64,000 nt of DNA. It comes from Prochlorococcus marinus str. MIT 1013. Lineage in GTDB: Bacteria > Cyanobacteriota > Cyanobacteriia > PCC-6307 > Cyanobiaceae. The translations under genes and the position numbers were made by a program. Every line of letters begins with the position of its first letter. The first letter of the stretch is position 1. Below, piece after piece: positions 8,802 through 17,183 of the stretch. Where the stretch lies: assembly GCF_027359395.1 (NCBI RefSeq), contig NZ_CP114778.1, positions 1,550,001 to 1,614,000 on the forward strand. The letters run 5' to 3'. The notes beneath the pieces are model-generated. The model had not been told where the DNA came from. It saw nothing but the letters and a program-made list of their open reading frames with translations, and searched no databases.

Positions 8802-8831
8802 AGCCAGTTACATAGTAACTGGCTTTTTTTA
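8802..8831 (+). terminator. Strong intrinsic terminator
   Basis: A perfect ten-pair stem AGCCAGTTAC / GTAACTGGCT around an ATA loop, followed by a run of Ts. It ends the small unit at 8677. Confidence 0.9.
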
Positions 8832-8947
8832 TTCTTTTTTTCCGATCTTTCTTGAAATGATCGTTTTTCTAGCATCACATTTTATTATCTATTGATATAT
8901 CTTTCTAAATCGTTATTCTTAAGGTATAGAAGTCATTTTTTATTTCG

Positions 8948-9106
8948 ATGTCTAATGAAGAAAAGATTGAAGTAGCCGAACAAAGGATAATCGAGTTGAA
9001 GACCTTAATCAATCACTGGAAGACAAGTAACATCTCATCAAGAAAATCTACTGTAGATTTTGTGGAAGCCATTCTATCTGAAAGACAAAAGCCGACTGCA
9101 GCTTAA
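8948..9106 (+). CDS. Small soluble hypothetical protein (52 aa)
   Basis: ATG at 8948 opens MSNEEKIEVAEQRIIELKTL and continues to RQKPTAA and TAA. It is a charged, predicted helical protein; the first 20 residues could form a short coiled coil. Codon use looks coding and there is no competing frame. Function unknown. It lies after the terminator at 8802, so it has its own promoter. Confidence 0.6.
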   Translation: MSNEEKIEVAEQRIIELKTLINHWKTSNISSRKSTVDFVEAILSERQKPTAA

Positions 9107-9155
9107 TTTTTCATAACTAGGTATTTTTGACTAAATATCTTTTAGCTTATGGACC

Positions 9156-9278
9156 ATGGGTGAAGATTTCATTTATGTATTCAATAGTACAAATAAGCTT
9201 ATTGATAACAAAATTTACAGCAAAGACTTTAAAAATTATTATAATATAATATATTTATTTATTTTATCAGAAAAATGA
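9156..9278 (+). CDS. Possible small ORF overlapping the DUF4912-like gene
   Basis: A 40-codon frame begins MGEDFIYVFNSTNKLIDNKI and ends with a TGA that overlaps the next ATG (ATGA), an arrangement typical of translational coupling. There is no clear ribosome site and the second half is very AT-rich, so it may be chance. Confidence 0.3.
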   Translation: MGEDFIYVFNSTNKLIDNKIYSKDFKNYYNIIYLFILSEK

Positions 9279-9808
9279 ACCCTAGGCTTCATTTAAATGT
9301 AAAAGAATACTTTTGGAATAGTTTAAAAAAAATTACTAATACTTTTAGTAACCTTAAAGTTAATAATCTAGGTAATGGTTATATAAAATGCTTTTGGGAG
9401 ATAAGTCCTATTGACAATTTGAGAATTGATTTAAGTAAAAGTTGTTTTTATGCCATTAGATTATTTGATATCAGTAATAATAGAAATCAAAATAATTCAA
9501 CTTGTATTATGAAAGAGATTGAGGTAAATAAATTTCAATCTTCTATTTCATTTCCAATTCCAATAAATAAAGGTGTGTATTATTTCGAATTTGGCTATCG
9601 AAAGAGAAATGGTGAATGGAGAAAGCTTGCTTATCAAAATCTTAACTTGGGATATAGGATTAAAAAAGCAATTCAAAGTTTTGATAATGATAATTGGTTT
9701 GATACTAGATATTTAAGAAAAAATTCTTCTCTAACATTGCACGAAAAGGCTTATCAAATGTCATTGACTACAATTATTGGCGGATCTGAAAACATTATTT
9801 ATGATTAA
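9275..9808 (+). CDS. DUF4912-like protein, short form
   Basis: 177 residues. The central part (about residues 33-125) aligns by eye with the DUF4912 domain of the larger protein at 41737: GYIKCFWEIS with YVFWEIS, AIRLFDIS with CLRLADVT, then FPIPINKGVYYFEFGYR with LPIPLGGRDYKVELGYR, and WRKLA with WMSLA. DUF4912 is an uncharacterised beta-rich domain. This copy lacks the Rho/SAP-like N-terminus and the C-terminal Ig-like part of the larger protein, and has many Asn, Ile and Lys residues, reflecting the AT-rich island. Function unknown. Confidence 0.7.
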   Translation: MNPRLHLNVKEYFWNSLKKITNTFSNLKVNNLGNGYIKCFWEISPIDNLRIDLSKSCFYAIRLFDISNNRNQNNSTCIMKEIEVNKFQSSISFPIPINKGVYYFEFGYRKRNGEWRKLAYQNLNLGYRIKKAIQSFDNDNWFDTRYLRKNSSLTLHEKAYQMSLTTIIGGSENIIYD

Positions 9809-9926
9809 AAAAATATCAAATAGTAATATTAAATATTTATAAGATCAATTTATTTTATTAAATTTTTAGAATATTTTACTTTCTTTAAAGTCTAGATATA
9901 GAATTATTTATTATTGAAAAGATAAA

Positions 9927-10169
9927 ATGATTCAAGATTTGCTAATTATATAAAATTTAAAAAAGAATGATTTTACTAAAATTGATATTGATCAAATAAT
10001 CAATTATTTGGAGACTTTAGATTATGATCTTCAGAATACTAGATATATTGGAAAAATTATTGCAAACAATGAAAGACTAGCAAAATCTTTTTTTTTAAGA
10101 GATCAATTAAAGATGGAAATTCACTCTTTAGATGAAACCTTTCACATTAATGAGATCCTAGACCAGTGA
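9927..10169 (+). pseudogene. Hypothetical gene interrupted by an early in-frame stop
   Basis: ATG at 9927 gives MIQDLLII, then TAA at 9951-9953, after which the same frame stays open for 71 codons with protein-like composition (KNDFTKIDIDQIINYLETLD, NNERLAKSFFLRDQLKMEIH) to TGA at 10167. No usable ATG follows the stop; only a TTG lies inside. It looks like a small helical protein inactivated by one nonsense mutation. Its end overlaps the opposite gene at 10142. Confidence 0.5.
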
Positions 10170-10378
10170 ATAGATTGGAGTGAGTTTTGGAGATTACTTG
10201 TTATCAAAAAAGGATTTTGTTGTATTAGATTATCTGCAGATTTGTCCGTTCGAAAAACATTTACTTTTTTATCTGGTCCCAATATCCTTTCAGGACCTTT
10301 TTCAGATCTATCTGATTCAATATATGATGATATGGATGATTGATGAACTGCTTTAACTTCTCCTCTAATGTTTAACAC
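10142..10378 (-). CDS. Small hypothetical protein
   Basis: 78 residues from ATG, basic and polar, no membrane helix and no recognised motif (begins MLNIRGEVKAVHQSSISSYI). It overlaps the 3' end of the broken plus-strand gene by 28 bases and is divergent from the SDR gene with a 76-base spacer. Composition is plausible for a real protein but support is limited. Confidence 0.5.
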   Translation of the reverse strand: MLNIRGEVKAVHQSSISSYIESDRSEKGPERILGPDKKVNVFRTDKSADNLIQQNPFLITSNLQNSLQSIHWSRISLM

Positions 10379-10454
10379 CTGGTCGTAATTTGTATCAATT
10401 GCATTTTATTATTTTATTTTTATTTTTTTGTTTTAGTCTAGTTGTAGCTTAAGG

Positions 10455-11126
10455 TTGATTTTGTCTACTTATTTAATTACAGGGGCTAATAGAGGAATTG
10501 GCCTTGAATTGGCTCGACAATTAAATAATAGAGGAGAAGAAGTAATTGCCACTTGTAGATCTACCTCTTTAGATTTGAATTCCTTGTCAGTAAGAGTTGA
10601 GACAGGCATAGACGTCTCCTCAGGAGACTCTGTGATTAGGCTTCGAGAGAACTTAAAAGATACTAAAATTGATGTTTTGATTCAAAATGCTGGCATTTCA
10701 GAATTTAATTCTCTTTCTAATTTAGATCCGCAAAGTATCGTTGATCAATTTGAGGTGAATGCTCTAAGCCCATTGTGTTTTGTACAAAGTATGCTCAGTC
10801 ATCTTAGTAAACCTGCGAAAATAGCTTTGATAAGTAGTCGTATGGGTTCTATAGAGGATAATAGTTCTGGTGGTTCCTACGGATATAGGATGTCTAAAGC
10901 CGCTTTGTGTATGGCTGGAAAATCTTTATCAGTAGATTTAAAGTCTAAAGATATTTCTGTAGCAATTTTGCATCCTGGTTTAGTAAGTACTCGCATGACA
11001 TCATTTACTTCTAGTGGGATTCAGCCTGAAGAATCCGTCAAAGGACTTATTCAAAGAATTGATGAACTTACAATTGCTACTACTGGAACTTTCTGGCATT
11101 CCAATGGAGATGTTTTACCTTGGTAG
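10455..11126 (+). CDS. Short-chain dehydrogenase/reductase (SDR)
   Basis: 223 residues, apparently from TTG at 10455. The classical SDR elements are visible: TGANRGIG (residues 9-16, NAD(P)-binding), NAG (78-80), a catalytic serine in ALISSRMGS (127-128) and YRMSK with Tyr144 and Lys148. LHPGLVSTRM follows as the PG motif. The arginine after the first glycine motif region (CRST) hints at NADP preference; this is inference. The substrate is not shown by the sequence. It resembles the short cyanobacterial SDRs related to sepiapterin or C-factor type reductases. Confidence 0.9.
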   Translation: MILSTYLITGANRGIGLELARQLNNRGEEVIATCRSTSLDLNSLSVRVETGIDVSSGDSVIRLRENLKDTKIDVLIQNAGISEFNSLSNLDPQSIVDQFEVNALSPLCFVQSMLSHLSKPAKIALISSRMGSIEDNSSGGSYGYRMSKAALCMAGKSLSVDLKSKDISVAILHPGLVSTRMTSFTSSGIQPEESVKGLIQRIDELTIATTGTFWHSNGDVLPW

Positions 11127-11198
11127 AATTTTTATTGAATGAAAATTTTTTTTATAATCTAGATATTAAATCTATCTATTTAACTTTAGTCTTTGTAT

Positions 11199-11468
11199 TT
11201 ATAGTCTACCTAATGTTTTTCTTAGTTTTTTAATAAAGCTAATACCTACTCCAGGTATGGTTAAAAGTTCTTCATCGGATGCTGAAATAATTGACTCTGG
11301 GGTCATATATCCTGCCTCATAGAAATTATTGCAATTTTTTGCTCCTATTCCTGGAATAGATGTTAGGTTTTCAAACCTATCTGATAAGTTTTTTTCTTTT
11401 ATTTTAAAAAAACTAAAAATTCTGGAAAATTTTCTTTTTGTACTTAGTAAAATCTTTTCACTTAACAT
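11199..11468 (-). CDS. Helix-hairpin-helix domain protein
   Basis: 89 residues. A basic N-terminus (KRKFSRIFSFFKIKEK) precedes two helix-hairpin-helix motifs: LTSIPGIGAKNCNNFYEAG and LLTIPGVGISFIKKLRKTLG, in the last 55 residues. Such tandem motifs bind nucleic acid backbone non-specifically in DNA repair and recombination proteins; here there is no catalytic domain. It is convergent with the SDR gene. Confidence 0.8.
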   Translation of the reverse strand: MLSEKILLSTKRKFSRIFSFFKIKEKNLSDRFENLTSIPGIGAKNCNNFYEAGYMTPESIISASDEELLTIPGVGISFIKKLRKTLGRL

Positions 11469-11718
11469 TTCTGTCTCTAATAAATATAACTAAATATGCA
11501 TTAGAAATAACTTCTTGCAAGCATAAATATTTTCTTTTGATGATTGATCTACTAATAATGACATAAAATTGTTGTATTAAATACAGAATAAACTTACTAG
11601 TATTTGTTTTTCTTATGCTTGAAATTGATCTTATTAGTATTGTCTTATGATTCTTTATTTTGCTACTTGACTTTGTCATGAGATCTAGCAAATTATTTTT
11701 AGATGTTAATTCCCTCCT

Positions 11719-12390
11719 TTGTTCATAACTGTATGTGGCCAAAAAGGTGGAGTAGCTAAAACTTGTACTTCAATCCATCTAGCAAGTGTTTGGTCTTCTC
11801 AAGGAAAAAATGTTTGTCTTGTTGATGCGGATAGAAATCGATCCGCTCTTGCGTATGGATCAAGAGGTAATCTTAAATTCAATATTGTTGCAGTTGAGGC
11901 CGCTGCTAAAGCAACGAGATTATCTGAAATTGTTATCACTGATGGTCAAGCTAGTACTGATGAAGAAGAGTTGAAACATTTAGCAGCTGGGTCTGATCTG
12001 GTTCTTTTGCCTACAGCTCCAAAAGCAAGATCTGTAGAATTAACTGTTGAATTAGCATCTTTACTGAAGCAGTTAAATATTCCTCATGCAGTTTTACTTG
12101 TTAAAGTTGACTTTCGCCAAAAAAGAATTGCAAATGAAGCAAGAGAAGCTCTTAAGAAATTTGATTTAACTGTATTAGAGGGCGATATTCCTTTGTTATC
12201 AGCCTTTGATAAAGCAGAAAACCAGGGAGCAGCAGTAATTGATGCTGTTGATGATAAAGGTCGATCCGACCCAAGACGAATGTCAGGTTGGTCGGCCTAT
12301 TGTTCCATTGCTAAACAAATTCAATGCCAGATTTCGAAGCACTTGTTAGACATCAACAAATCAGTCGCAGAGCTACCCCTGAGCGCTTAA
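11719..12390 (+). CDS. ParA/MinD-family ATPase
   Basis: 223 residues from TTG at 11719. The deviant Walker A motif KGGVAKT (residues 9-15) and the following VDADRNRSAL are diagnostic of ParA-type ATPases, which position DNA or protein cargo by ATP-driven dimerisation on the nucleoid. The protein is slightly short and has no DNA-binding domain, typical of orphan chromosomal ParA proteins. No parB is next to it. The last 67 bases overlap the following small gene in another frame. Confidence 0.88.
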   Translation: MFITVCGQKGGVAKTCTSIHLASVWSSQGKNVCLVDADRNRSALAYGSRGNLKFNIVAVEAAAKATRLSEIVITDGQASTDEEELKHLAAGSDLVLLPTAPKARSVELTVELASLLKQLNIPHAVLLVKVDFRQKRIANEAREALKKFDLTVLEGDIPLLSAFDKAENQGAAVIDAVDDKGRSDPRRMSGWSAYCSIAKQIQCQISKHLLDINKSVAELPLSA

Positions 12391-12560
12391 AAGTAGTTGA
12401 AAAACTCCCTATTTCCTCTAAAAGCACGACCTCTGATGGCAAAAATTTGAGTATATTATTTTTTGGTTTTATAGGAGGGTTAGCTGGATCCATCTTTGGA
12501 ACAAGTCTGATTTTTTATCTTTCCGTTAAAGAATTAATAGATTTCAAAATTCTTTTTTAA
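12324..12560 (+). CDS. Small membrane protein overlapping the ParA gene
   Basis: 78 residues from ATG at 12324, inside the end of the ParA gene. A basic polar N-terminus (MPDFEALVRHQQISRRATPE) is followed by one hydrophobic helix (about residues 45-68, ILFFGFIGGLAGSIFGTSLI). The reading frame extends well beyond the ParA stop and has coding-like content, so it is probably a translationally coupled partner. A role in anchoring the ParA ATPase is only a guess from position. Confidence 0.6.
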   Translation: MPDFEALVRHQQISRRATPERLKVVEKLPISSKSTTSDGKNLSILFFGFIGGLAGSIFGTSLIFYLSVKELIDFKILF

Positions 12561-12607
12561 ATTTGGCTTGATATCAATTACTGCCTATATTTTGATTGAC
12601 GTATAAT

Positions 12608-14443
12608 TTATATATTTGATTCGCTTGTCCTTTTTGCAATTTCAACCATATCGAAAAAGGTATTTGATTTATTTAGTAGCTCTTTATAATTACCAAAGCC
12701 AATTATTCTTCCATTTTTAAATTCGTATATGCAATCTGATCTTTCAATAGTAGATAATCTGTGCGCAATAGTTACTATTGTGCATCGTCTACCGATGATT
12801 TCAATTGCATTCATTACTTCTGCTTCTGTTCTGTTATCTAATGCACTAGTAGCTTCATCTAAAACTAATAATTTTGATTGTCTGTAAAAAGCTCTTGCTA
12901 TAGCCAATCTTTGCCTTTGTCCTCCAGATAGTCTGATGCCATTATCACCAACTTGAGTTTGCAAACCCATTGGCATTTCTGAGACTAATTCAGCTAGTTG
13001 AGCAGCCTTAAGTGCATCCCATAGTCTTTCATTATCTATAAATTCTTTATCTAAACCGTATGCGACATTTTCAATAATATTGCTATTTAATAAAGTAATT
13101 GATTGGGGGACGTAAGAACAACAGTCTTGCCATGCAGGTACTTCTTTATCAGTAACTGCAATTCCATCTAATAATAGATTTCCTTCTGTGGGTCTAAGAA
13201 GACATAGTAATTGATTAGCAGTGGTTGTTTTACCACTTCCAGTTTCTCCAACAAAAGCTATTCTTGCACCAATAGGGATAGTCAAATTAATACCTTTTAA
13301 TGTGTATTCATCACTGTTGGGATATTTATAATTTAAATTTTCAAGTTTTATGTTGTTTCTAGGTTCTATTCCTTGTTTTGTAGGGACGCCTATTGAACTT
13401 TTTGTGAGCCTATTCGATGGAAGTTCTATCAACTTCAGTATTTCTTCTAAATCTGGTATTGATGCTCGCATTGATGTTAGAGCTCTAAATGAATCTTGTA
13501 ATGGAGGCGTTAGTTTCAGTGCAGCAACTGCTATTGTTGCAAGGAATGGAACTATCTCAATAAGTATTGAATCGTTTTGCCCTGTCATATAAGGGTAAAG
13601 ACCAATAACGAAAATCAAGGTAATACCAAAAGGCTCTATTAATGATCTTGGGAACTCTGGTAGAACCTCAGCTTTCCAAATAAAAGGGAAAGAGTTTTTA
13701 CCGGCCAATTTGTATCTCTTTTCAAAATAAGATTCTGAGCTAGTAAGGTGTACGTCTATAATTGTTCTCATTGATTCAGTTAGAATATTATTTGTTTCTT
13801 TCTCTAATTTTATTCTTTGACTAGAAGAGTATCGTATATAAGGTGTTACAAATAATGATATAAATATATAAAAAATTAGGAGACTAAAAATTAAATAAAG
13901 TGCTATTGATTTAGCTATAAAAAGAACAGCAATACATATACAAGTAATAACACATATGCCGCTAGAAATTTGCAGTATTGGTCTAACTAGAAATTCTGAA
14001 ACCCTGGATATATTGATTAAAACCTTTGAAGATAGATCAGATCTTTTCTTGTTTAAGAAAAATTCATATGGTTGAGATAGTAATTTTTTTTGTGCTAGTT
14101 CTGATAAATCTCGCCAAATTGCTACTCGAAGTCTTTCTTGTGCTGCTTTCAGAAATAATTTAGAAAATGATGCAAGCCAATTCATCGCAATGTATATAAC
14201 GACTAGACTGATAACTTTTGTTTTTGGATCTTCAGGTATAAAATTTTGAAATGGTAAAGCAGGTTGATTAGGCTGACCTATAAAGACAGTGAATAATCTA
14301 GAAACAATTCCAACTACAATTACATCTACTAACCCAGTCAAGGCTGCTACTGGAATTAATTTTAATAAAGACTTTCTTCTTCTAATTGGTAGTGCCTTTA
14401 GTAGACGCACCAAAAGATGATAAGTTTTGCTGGTGCTAATCAT
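12608..14443 (-). CDS. ABC transporter, fused permease and ATPase (HepA/MsbA-like exporter)
   Basis: 611 residues. The N-terminal half has about six membrane segments of an ABC exporter. The ATPase half carries Walker A GETGSGKTT (about residues 396-404), signature LSGGQRQR (about 505) and Walker B LLVLDEAT (about 524), with the H-loop in IVTIAHRLS. Half-transporters of this shape dimerise and export lipids, polysaccharide precursors or peptides. A glycosyltransferase gene lies about 750 bases away, which makes a glycolipid or polysaccharide substrate possible, but that is inference. Two strong hairpins lie just upstream. Confidence 0.92.
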   Translation of the reverse strand: MISTSKTYHLLVRLLKALPIRRRKSLLKLIPVAALTGLVDVIVVGIVSRLFTVFIGQPNQPALPFQNFIPEDPKTKVISLVVIYIAMNWLASFSKLFLKAAQERLRVAIWRDLSELAQKKLLSQPYEFFLNKKRSDLSSKVLINISRVSEFLVRPILQISSGICVITCICIAVLFIAKSIALYLIFSLLIFYIFISLFVTPYIRYSSSQRIKLEKETNNILTESMRTIIDVHLTSSESYFEKRYKLAGKNSFPFIWKAEVLPEFPRSLIEPFGITLIFVIGLYPYMTGQNDSILIEIVPFLATIAVAALKLTPPLQDSFRALTSMRASIPDLEEILKLIELPSNRLTKSSIGVPTKQGIEPRNNIKLENLNYKYPNSDEYTLKGINLTIPIGARIAFVGETGSGKTTTANQLLCLLRPTEGNLLLDGIAVTDKEVPAWQDCCSYVPQSITLLNSNIIENVAYGLDKEFIDNERLWDALKAAQLAELVSEMPMGLQTQVGDNGIRLSGGQRQRLAIARAFYRQSKLLVLDEATSALDNRTEAEVMNAIEIIGRRCTIVTIAHRLSTIERSDCIYEFKNGRIIGFGNYKELLNKSNTFFDMVEIAKRTSESNI

Positions 14444-14540
14444 TTTATAAAATTACTTAATTTTCAGAAGTTATTTATGCGGATTAAGCCAGTTCCTTGG
14501 GTGTTTGCGAATTAGTTGTTTATGCCAATGCTAAGAAAAT

Positions 14541-14604
14541 CTAAAGGATACTTTTTAAAAAGTATTCCTTAGATGATTAAATCATATTTTAATATGATTT
14601 AATC
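14541..14604. terminator. Two tandem palindromes
   Basis: The first (14541-14572) pairs CTAAAGGATACTTTTT with AAAAAGTATTCCTTAG almost perfectly. The second (14575-14604) is a perfect 14-pair stem GATTAAATCATATT / AATATGATTTAATC with a TT loop. They follow the stop of the minus-strand gene at 14627 and precede the ABC gene, so termination or attenuation between the two is the likely role. Confidence 0.7.
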
Positions 14605-14626
14605 TTGATTTATATTAAAAGATTGA

Positions 14627-15139
14627 TTAATATTTTTTTGTAGCTAATAAATAGCCTATGAAAATTAATATTAACAGTGGCAGTAAATAAATAATAATCA
14701 TAAAACCAGACAAAAATATAAATATACTTAAAAAGATGAAAAATCCTAAGAAAATAATTGTCAGAAATCTTTTGAATTGATTGAGCCAAAATGTACCTTT
14801 AAGTTTTTCTAGGTTAATTTGTAATTCTCTTCTTTTTAAATACAATTCTTGGATTTGTTTTTGATGCCAATTAATTGACTCCTCTAATTTTTTCTTGTAG
14901 ACATTTGTGCTCAATTTTTCTATAAAATTATATGATTTTGAGAAAGTCGATCTTAATCTTATAGTTTGTGCTTGAAGCAAAGCTTTGCTGTTTTCTGCTA
15001 TTTTTTGATCTATATCTATGATTTCGTTATTTATTTGATTTTGTAAGTCATTTTTCTTATTTGCATTGTATTTCACAATTTCATTGCTATTATTTTTTCT
15101 GTATCTAAAAAACTTATAAAAAAAGTTTGCTCTCAACAT
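14627..15139 (-). CDS. Coiled-coil membrane protein, unknown function
   Basis: 170 residues. A basic N-terminus is followed by a long charged helical region (about residues 28-110, e.g. NQINNEIIDIDQKIAENSKA) likely to form a coiled coil, then a hydrophobic C-terminal pair of helices (about 122-165, FLTIIFLGFFIFLSIFIFL and MIIIYLLPLLILIFIGYLL). No family recognised. It is divergent from the glycosyltransferase gene by 46 bases. Confidence 0.7.
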   Translation of the reverse strand: MLRANFFYKFFRYRKNNSNEIVKYNANKKNDLQNQINNEIIDIDQKIAENSKALLQAQTIRLRSTFSKSYNFIEKLSTNVYKKKLEESINWHQKQIQELYLKRRELQINLEKLKGTFWLNQFKRFLTIIFLGFFIFLSIFIFLSGFMIIIYLLPLLILIFIGYLLATKKY

Positions 15140-15185
15140 GTGACTTACTATTATCTAAATAGATTTATATGCGAATAGTATAACC

Positions 15186-16250
15186 ATGTCTTCTATAGTT
15201 TTTAATGGTAGCTACATAACCAAAAAAGATACAGGAATTGGAGTTGTCTCTAGGGAACTGTTGAATTCTTTATCTTCTCAAAAAATAACTTCTCTCATTC
15301 CAAAAGATTTAGGAATTAAAGGTGATATTTACATTCCTAATAATCTTTCTCCAGGACAGGGTTTTAGAAGTCATTGCAGACGTTTGTATTGGCTTCAAAA
15401 AGTTGTTCCAAGTATCATGGATAAATTAAATGCTGAATATTTTTTATCACCATTATTGGAAGCCCCAATATTTGAAAATGTGAAATCCATTGTTTTGGCG
15501 CATGATGTTATTCCCATTAGGTATCCTTCAATATCATTTTTAACTCTGTATCATTTAGTTTATATCCCTTTAATTTTAAAACAATCTAAGATAGTTCTAT
15601 GTAACTCTACCTCTACCGCTAATGATTTGAATAAATTTTATAAAGTACCAAAGTATAAATTATTTCCAATTAAATTAGGTTATAATAATAAAAAGTATTA
15701 TCCAATAAAAAAAACAAGAAAAAAATTCTTTCTTATCATCGGAAGACATAATCCGCATAAGAATTTAGAAAGGGTTATTAAAGCATTTTCATTTGCCAAA
15801 ATTAATGATTATAAACTTGTTTTTGTAGGTGCAGCTGATAAAAGGTATACACCCAGTCTTTTGAAAATAATTGATGATCTAAATCTGAGACATTTATGTA
15901 TATGGAAAGGTTGGATTGATGATGAAGAAAAATTATTACTATTAAACGAATGTCAAGCATTAATTATTGCGAGTCTTTGGGAGGGCTTTGGTCTCCCAGC
16001 TCTCGAGGCAATGGCTTGTGGTACGCCTGTTATTGCCTCTGAAAGAGGTTCACTTCCTGAGGTGATTGGTGACTATGGTTATTGTGTGAATCCATTTGAT
16101 ATTCAATCAATAGCATCTGCAATGAATGCAGTTATAAATGATAAAAAATGTTTTGAAAAAGCTTTTCATAAAGGCCCAGCGCGAGCTGAATCTTTTAATT
16201 GGTTTGAGACGGCTAAAGCAATAGAAAAAATTATTTATTCAATTGATTAA
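15186..16250 (+). CDS. Glycosyltransferase, GT4 family
   Basis: 354 residues with GT-B architecture. The nucleotide-sugar half begins at FFLIIGRHNPHKNLERVIKA (about residue 180), and the family signature E-x7-E appears in EGFGLPALE (about residues 266-274), followed by ACGTPVIASERGSLPEV. Such enzymes transfer sugars from nucleotide donors to lipid or polysaccharide acceptors at the cytoplasmic membrane. Acceptor and sugar cannot be told from sequence. The ATG start is 46 bases from the divergent coiled-coil gene. Confidence 0.92.
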   Translation: MSSIVFNGSYITKKDTGIGVVSRELLNSLSSQKITSLIPKDLGIKGDIYIPNNLSPGQGFRSHCRRLYWLQKVVPSIMDKLNAEYFLSPLLEAPIFENVKSIVLAHDVIPIRYPSISFLTLYHLVYIPLILKQSKIVLCNSTSTANDLNKFYKVPKYKLFPIKLGYNNKKYYPIKKTRKKFFLIIGRHNPHKNLERVIKAFSFAKINDYKLVFVGAADKRYTPSLLKIIDDLNLRHLCIWKGWIDDEEKLLLLNECQALIIASLWEGFGLPALEAMACGTPVIASERGSLPEVIGDYGYCVNPFDIQSIASAMNAVINDKKCFEKAFHKGPARAESFNWFETAKAIEKIIYSID

Positions 16251-16431
16251 TTTTCTCTAGATATTTCAAAAAAATTGAATTTATTTAATCGAAAATCTTT
16301 TATTATCTAAGATTAATTTCTGTCTAATATTTTTATTTATTCTTATCCAAATCTTTAGAAATTATCCTTTAATTAGATGAAATTACTTTTTTAATATAGC
16401 TTCTCTAATATAATTGCTATTATAGTTTTTT

Positions 16432-16617
16432 ATGTCTATTTTTGCTATGCCTAGTAAAAAATCAAGAAAAAATATATCTTCTAAGATTGTTGATCAAAAT
16501 GGAGACAAACAAACAACACCTAGAACTGCAAAAATTGTTCTATTTGTATTTGGCGTAGGGCCTTTGATTCTTATGTGTTTATTTTTATTCTCCAATGGTT
16601 TTTTTAACTCTCCTTAA
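16432..16617 (+). CDS. Conserved small cyanobacterial membrane protein
   Basis: 61 residues; ATG at 16432, with a second ATG at codon 6 (MPSKKSRKN) that may be the real start. A basic polar N-terminus precedes one membrane helix (about residues 34-56, IVLFVFGVGPLILMCLFLF) and a short SNGFFNSP tail. I recall similar RTAKIVLFVFG...SNGFFN proteins in other cyanobacteria. Function unknown. Confidence 0.7.
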   Translation: MSIFAMPSKKSRKNISSKIVDQNGDKQTTPRTAKIVLFVFGVGPLILMCLFLFSNGFFNSP

Positions 16618-16786
16618 TAATTTGAGGGCCGCTAAGAAGACAAATTGAAATTATTTGTCTATAAAAAAGAGTTTATGATATTTTTACTCTCCTATGTCTC
16701 CTTTTTACAACAGGTTTGTTTATTGATCAATATATCAATCATTTATTTGGCTTTTCTCGCTAAAATTAGTTTTTATCACATTACTA

Positions 16787-17104
16787 ATGCAACTTTATTT
16801 AGTTGATTGTCAATTTCCTAATATTGAAAATCAAGTTGCTGCATATAAGCAATTTGTGGACTTTTGGGAAAATGGAGAGATGTCTAAACAAGATAATTTT
16901 GATGGATTTGAAATGCTTTTTCGTGTTCATGCTCCTGGAGAAGGACGTGTTGTGATACTTTGTAATGCAAATGGAGACAAGGAACTTTTCTTACACTTTG
17001 CCCCATGGAGAGCACAGTTTGGAATCGACATGGAAATTACTCCAGTGATAAGTTGTCAAAATGTGGTTGATTATCACAAGGACTTATTTGAAAAGATGTC
17101 TTAA
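16787..17104 (+). CDS. DUF3303-like protein
   Basis: 105 residues, probably a ferredoxin-like alpha/beta barrel fold (begins MQLYLVDCQFPNIENQVAAY, later FLHFAPWRAQFGIDMEITPV). Size and the strand-helix-strand order fit the DUF3303 family of small dimeric barrels. Function unknown. Its transcript meets the minus-strand gene at 17184 across a long hairpin. Confidence 0.7.
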   Translation: MQLYLVDCQFPNIENQVAAYKQFVDFWENGEMSKQDNFDGFEMLFRVHAPGEGRVVILCNANGDKELFLHFAPWRAQFGIDMEITPVISCQNVVDYHKDLFEKMS

Positions 17105-17133
17105 ACGTAATTAAAAAATCTATTTTATATTTT

Positions 17134-17178
17134 ATATTTTTAATTTTAATCATTATATTTGATTAAAATTAAAAATAT
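17134..17178. terminator. Bidirectional terminator, 19-bp all but AT stem
   Basis: ATATTTTTAATTTTAATCA pairs perfectly with TGATTAAAATTAAAAATAT around a seven-base loop. It sits exactly between two convergent stops (17104 plus strand, 17184 minus strand). The stem has a single G-C pair. Confidence 0.75.
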
Positions 17179-17183
17179 ATTAT

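Noticed and set aside
11458-11742. Minus-strand frame of 94 codons between the HhH and ParA genes
   Set aside because: Overlaps the ParA start by 24 bases, is basic and repetitive, and has no ribosome site. Weakly possible but unsupported.
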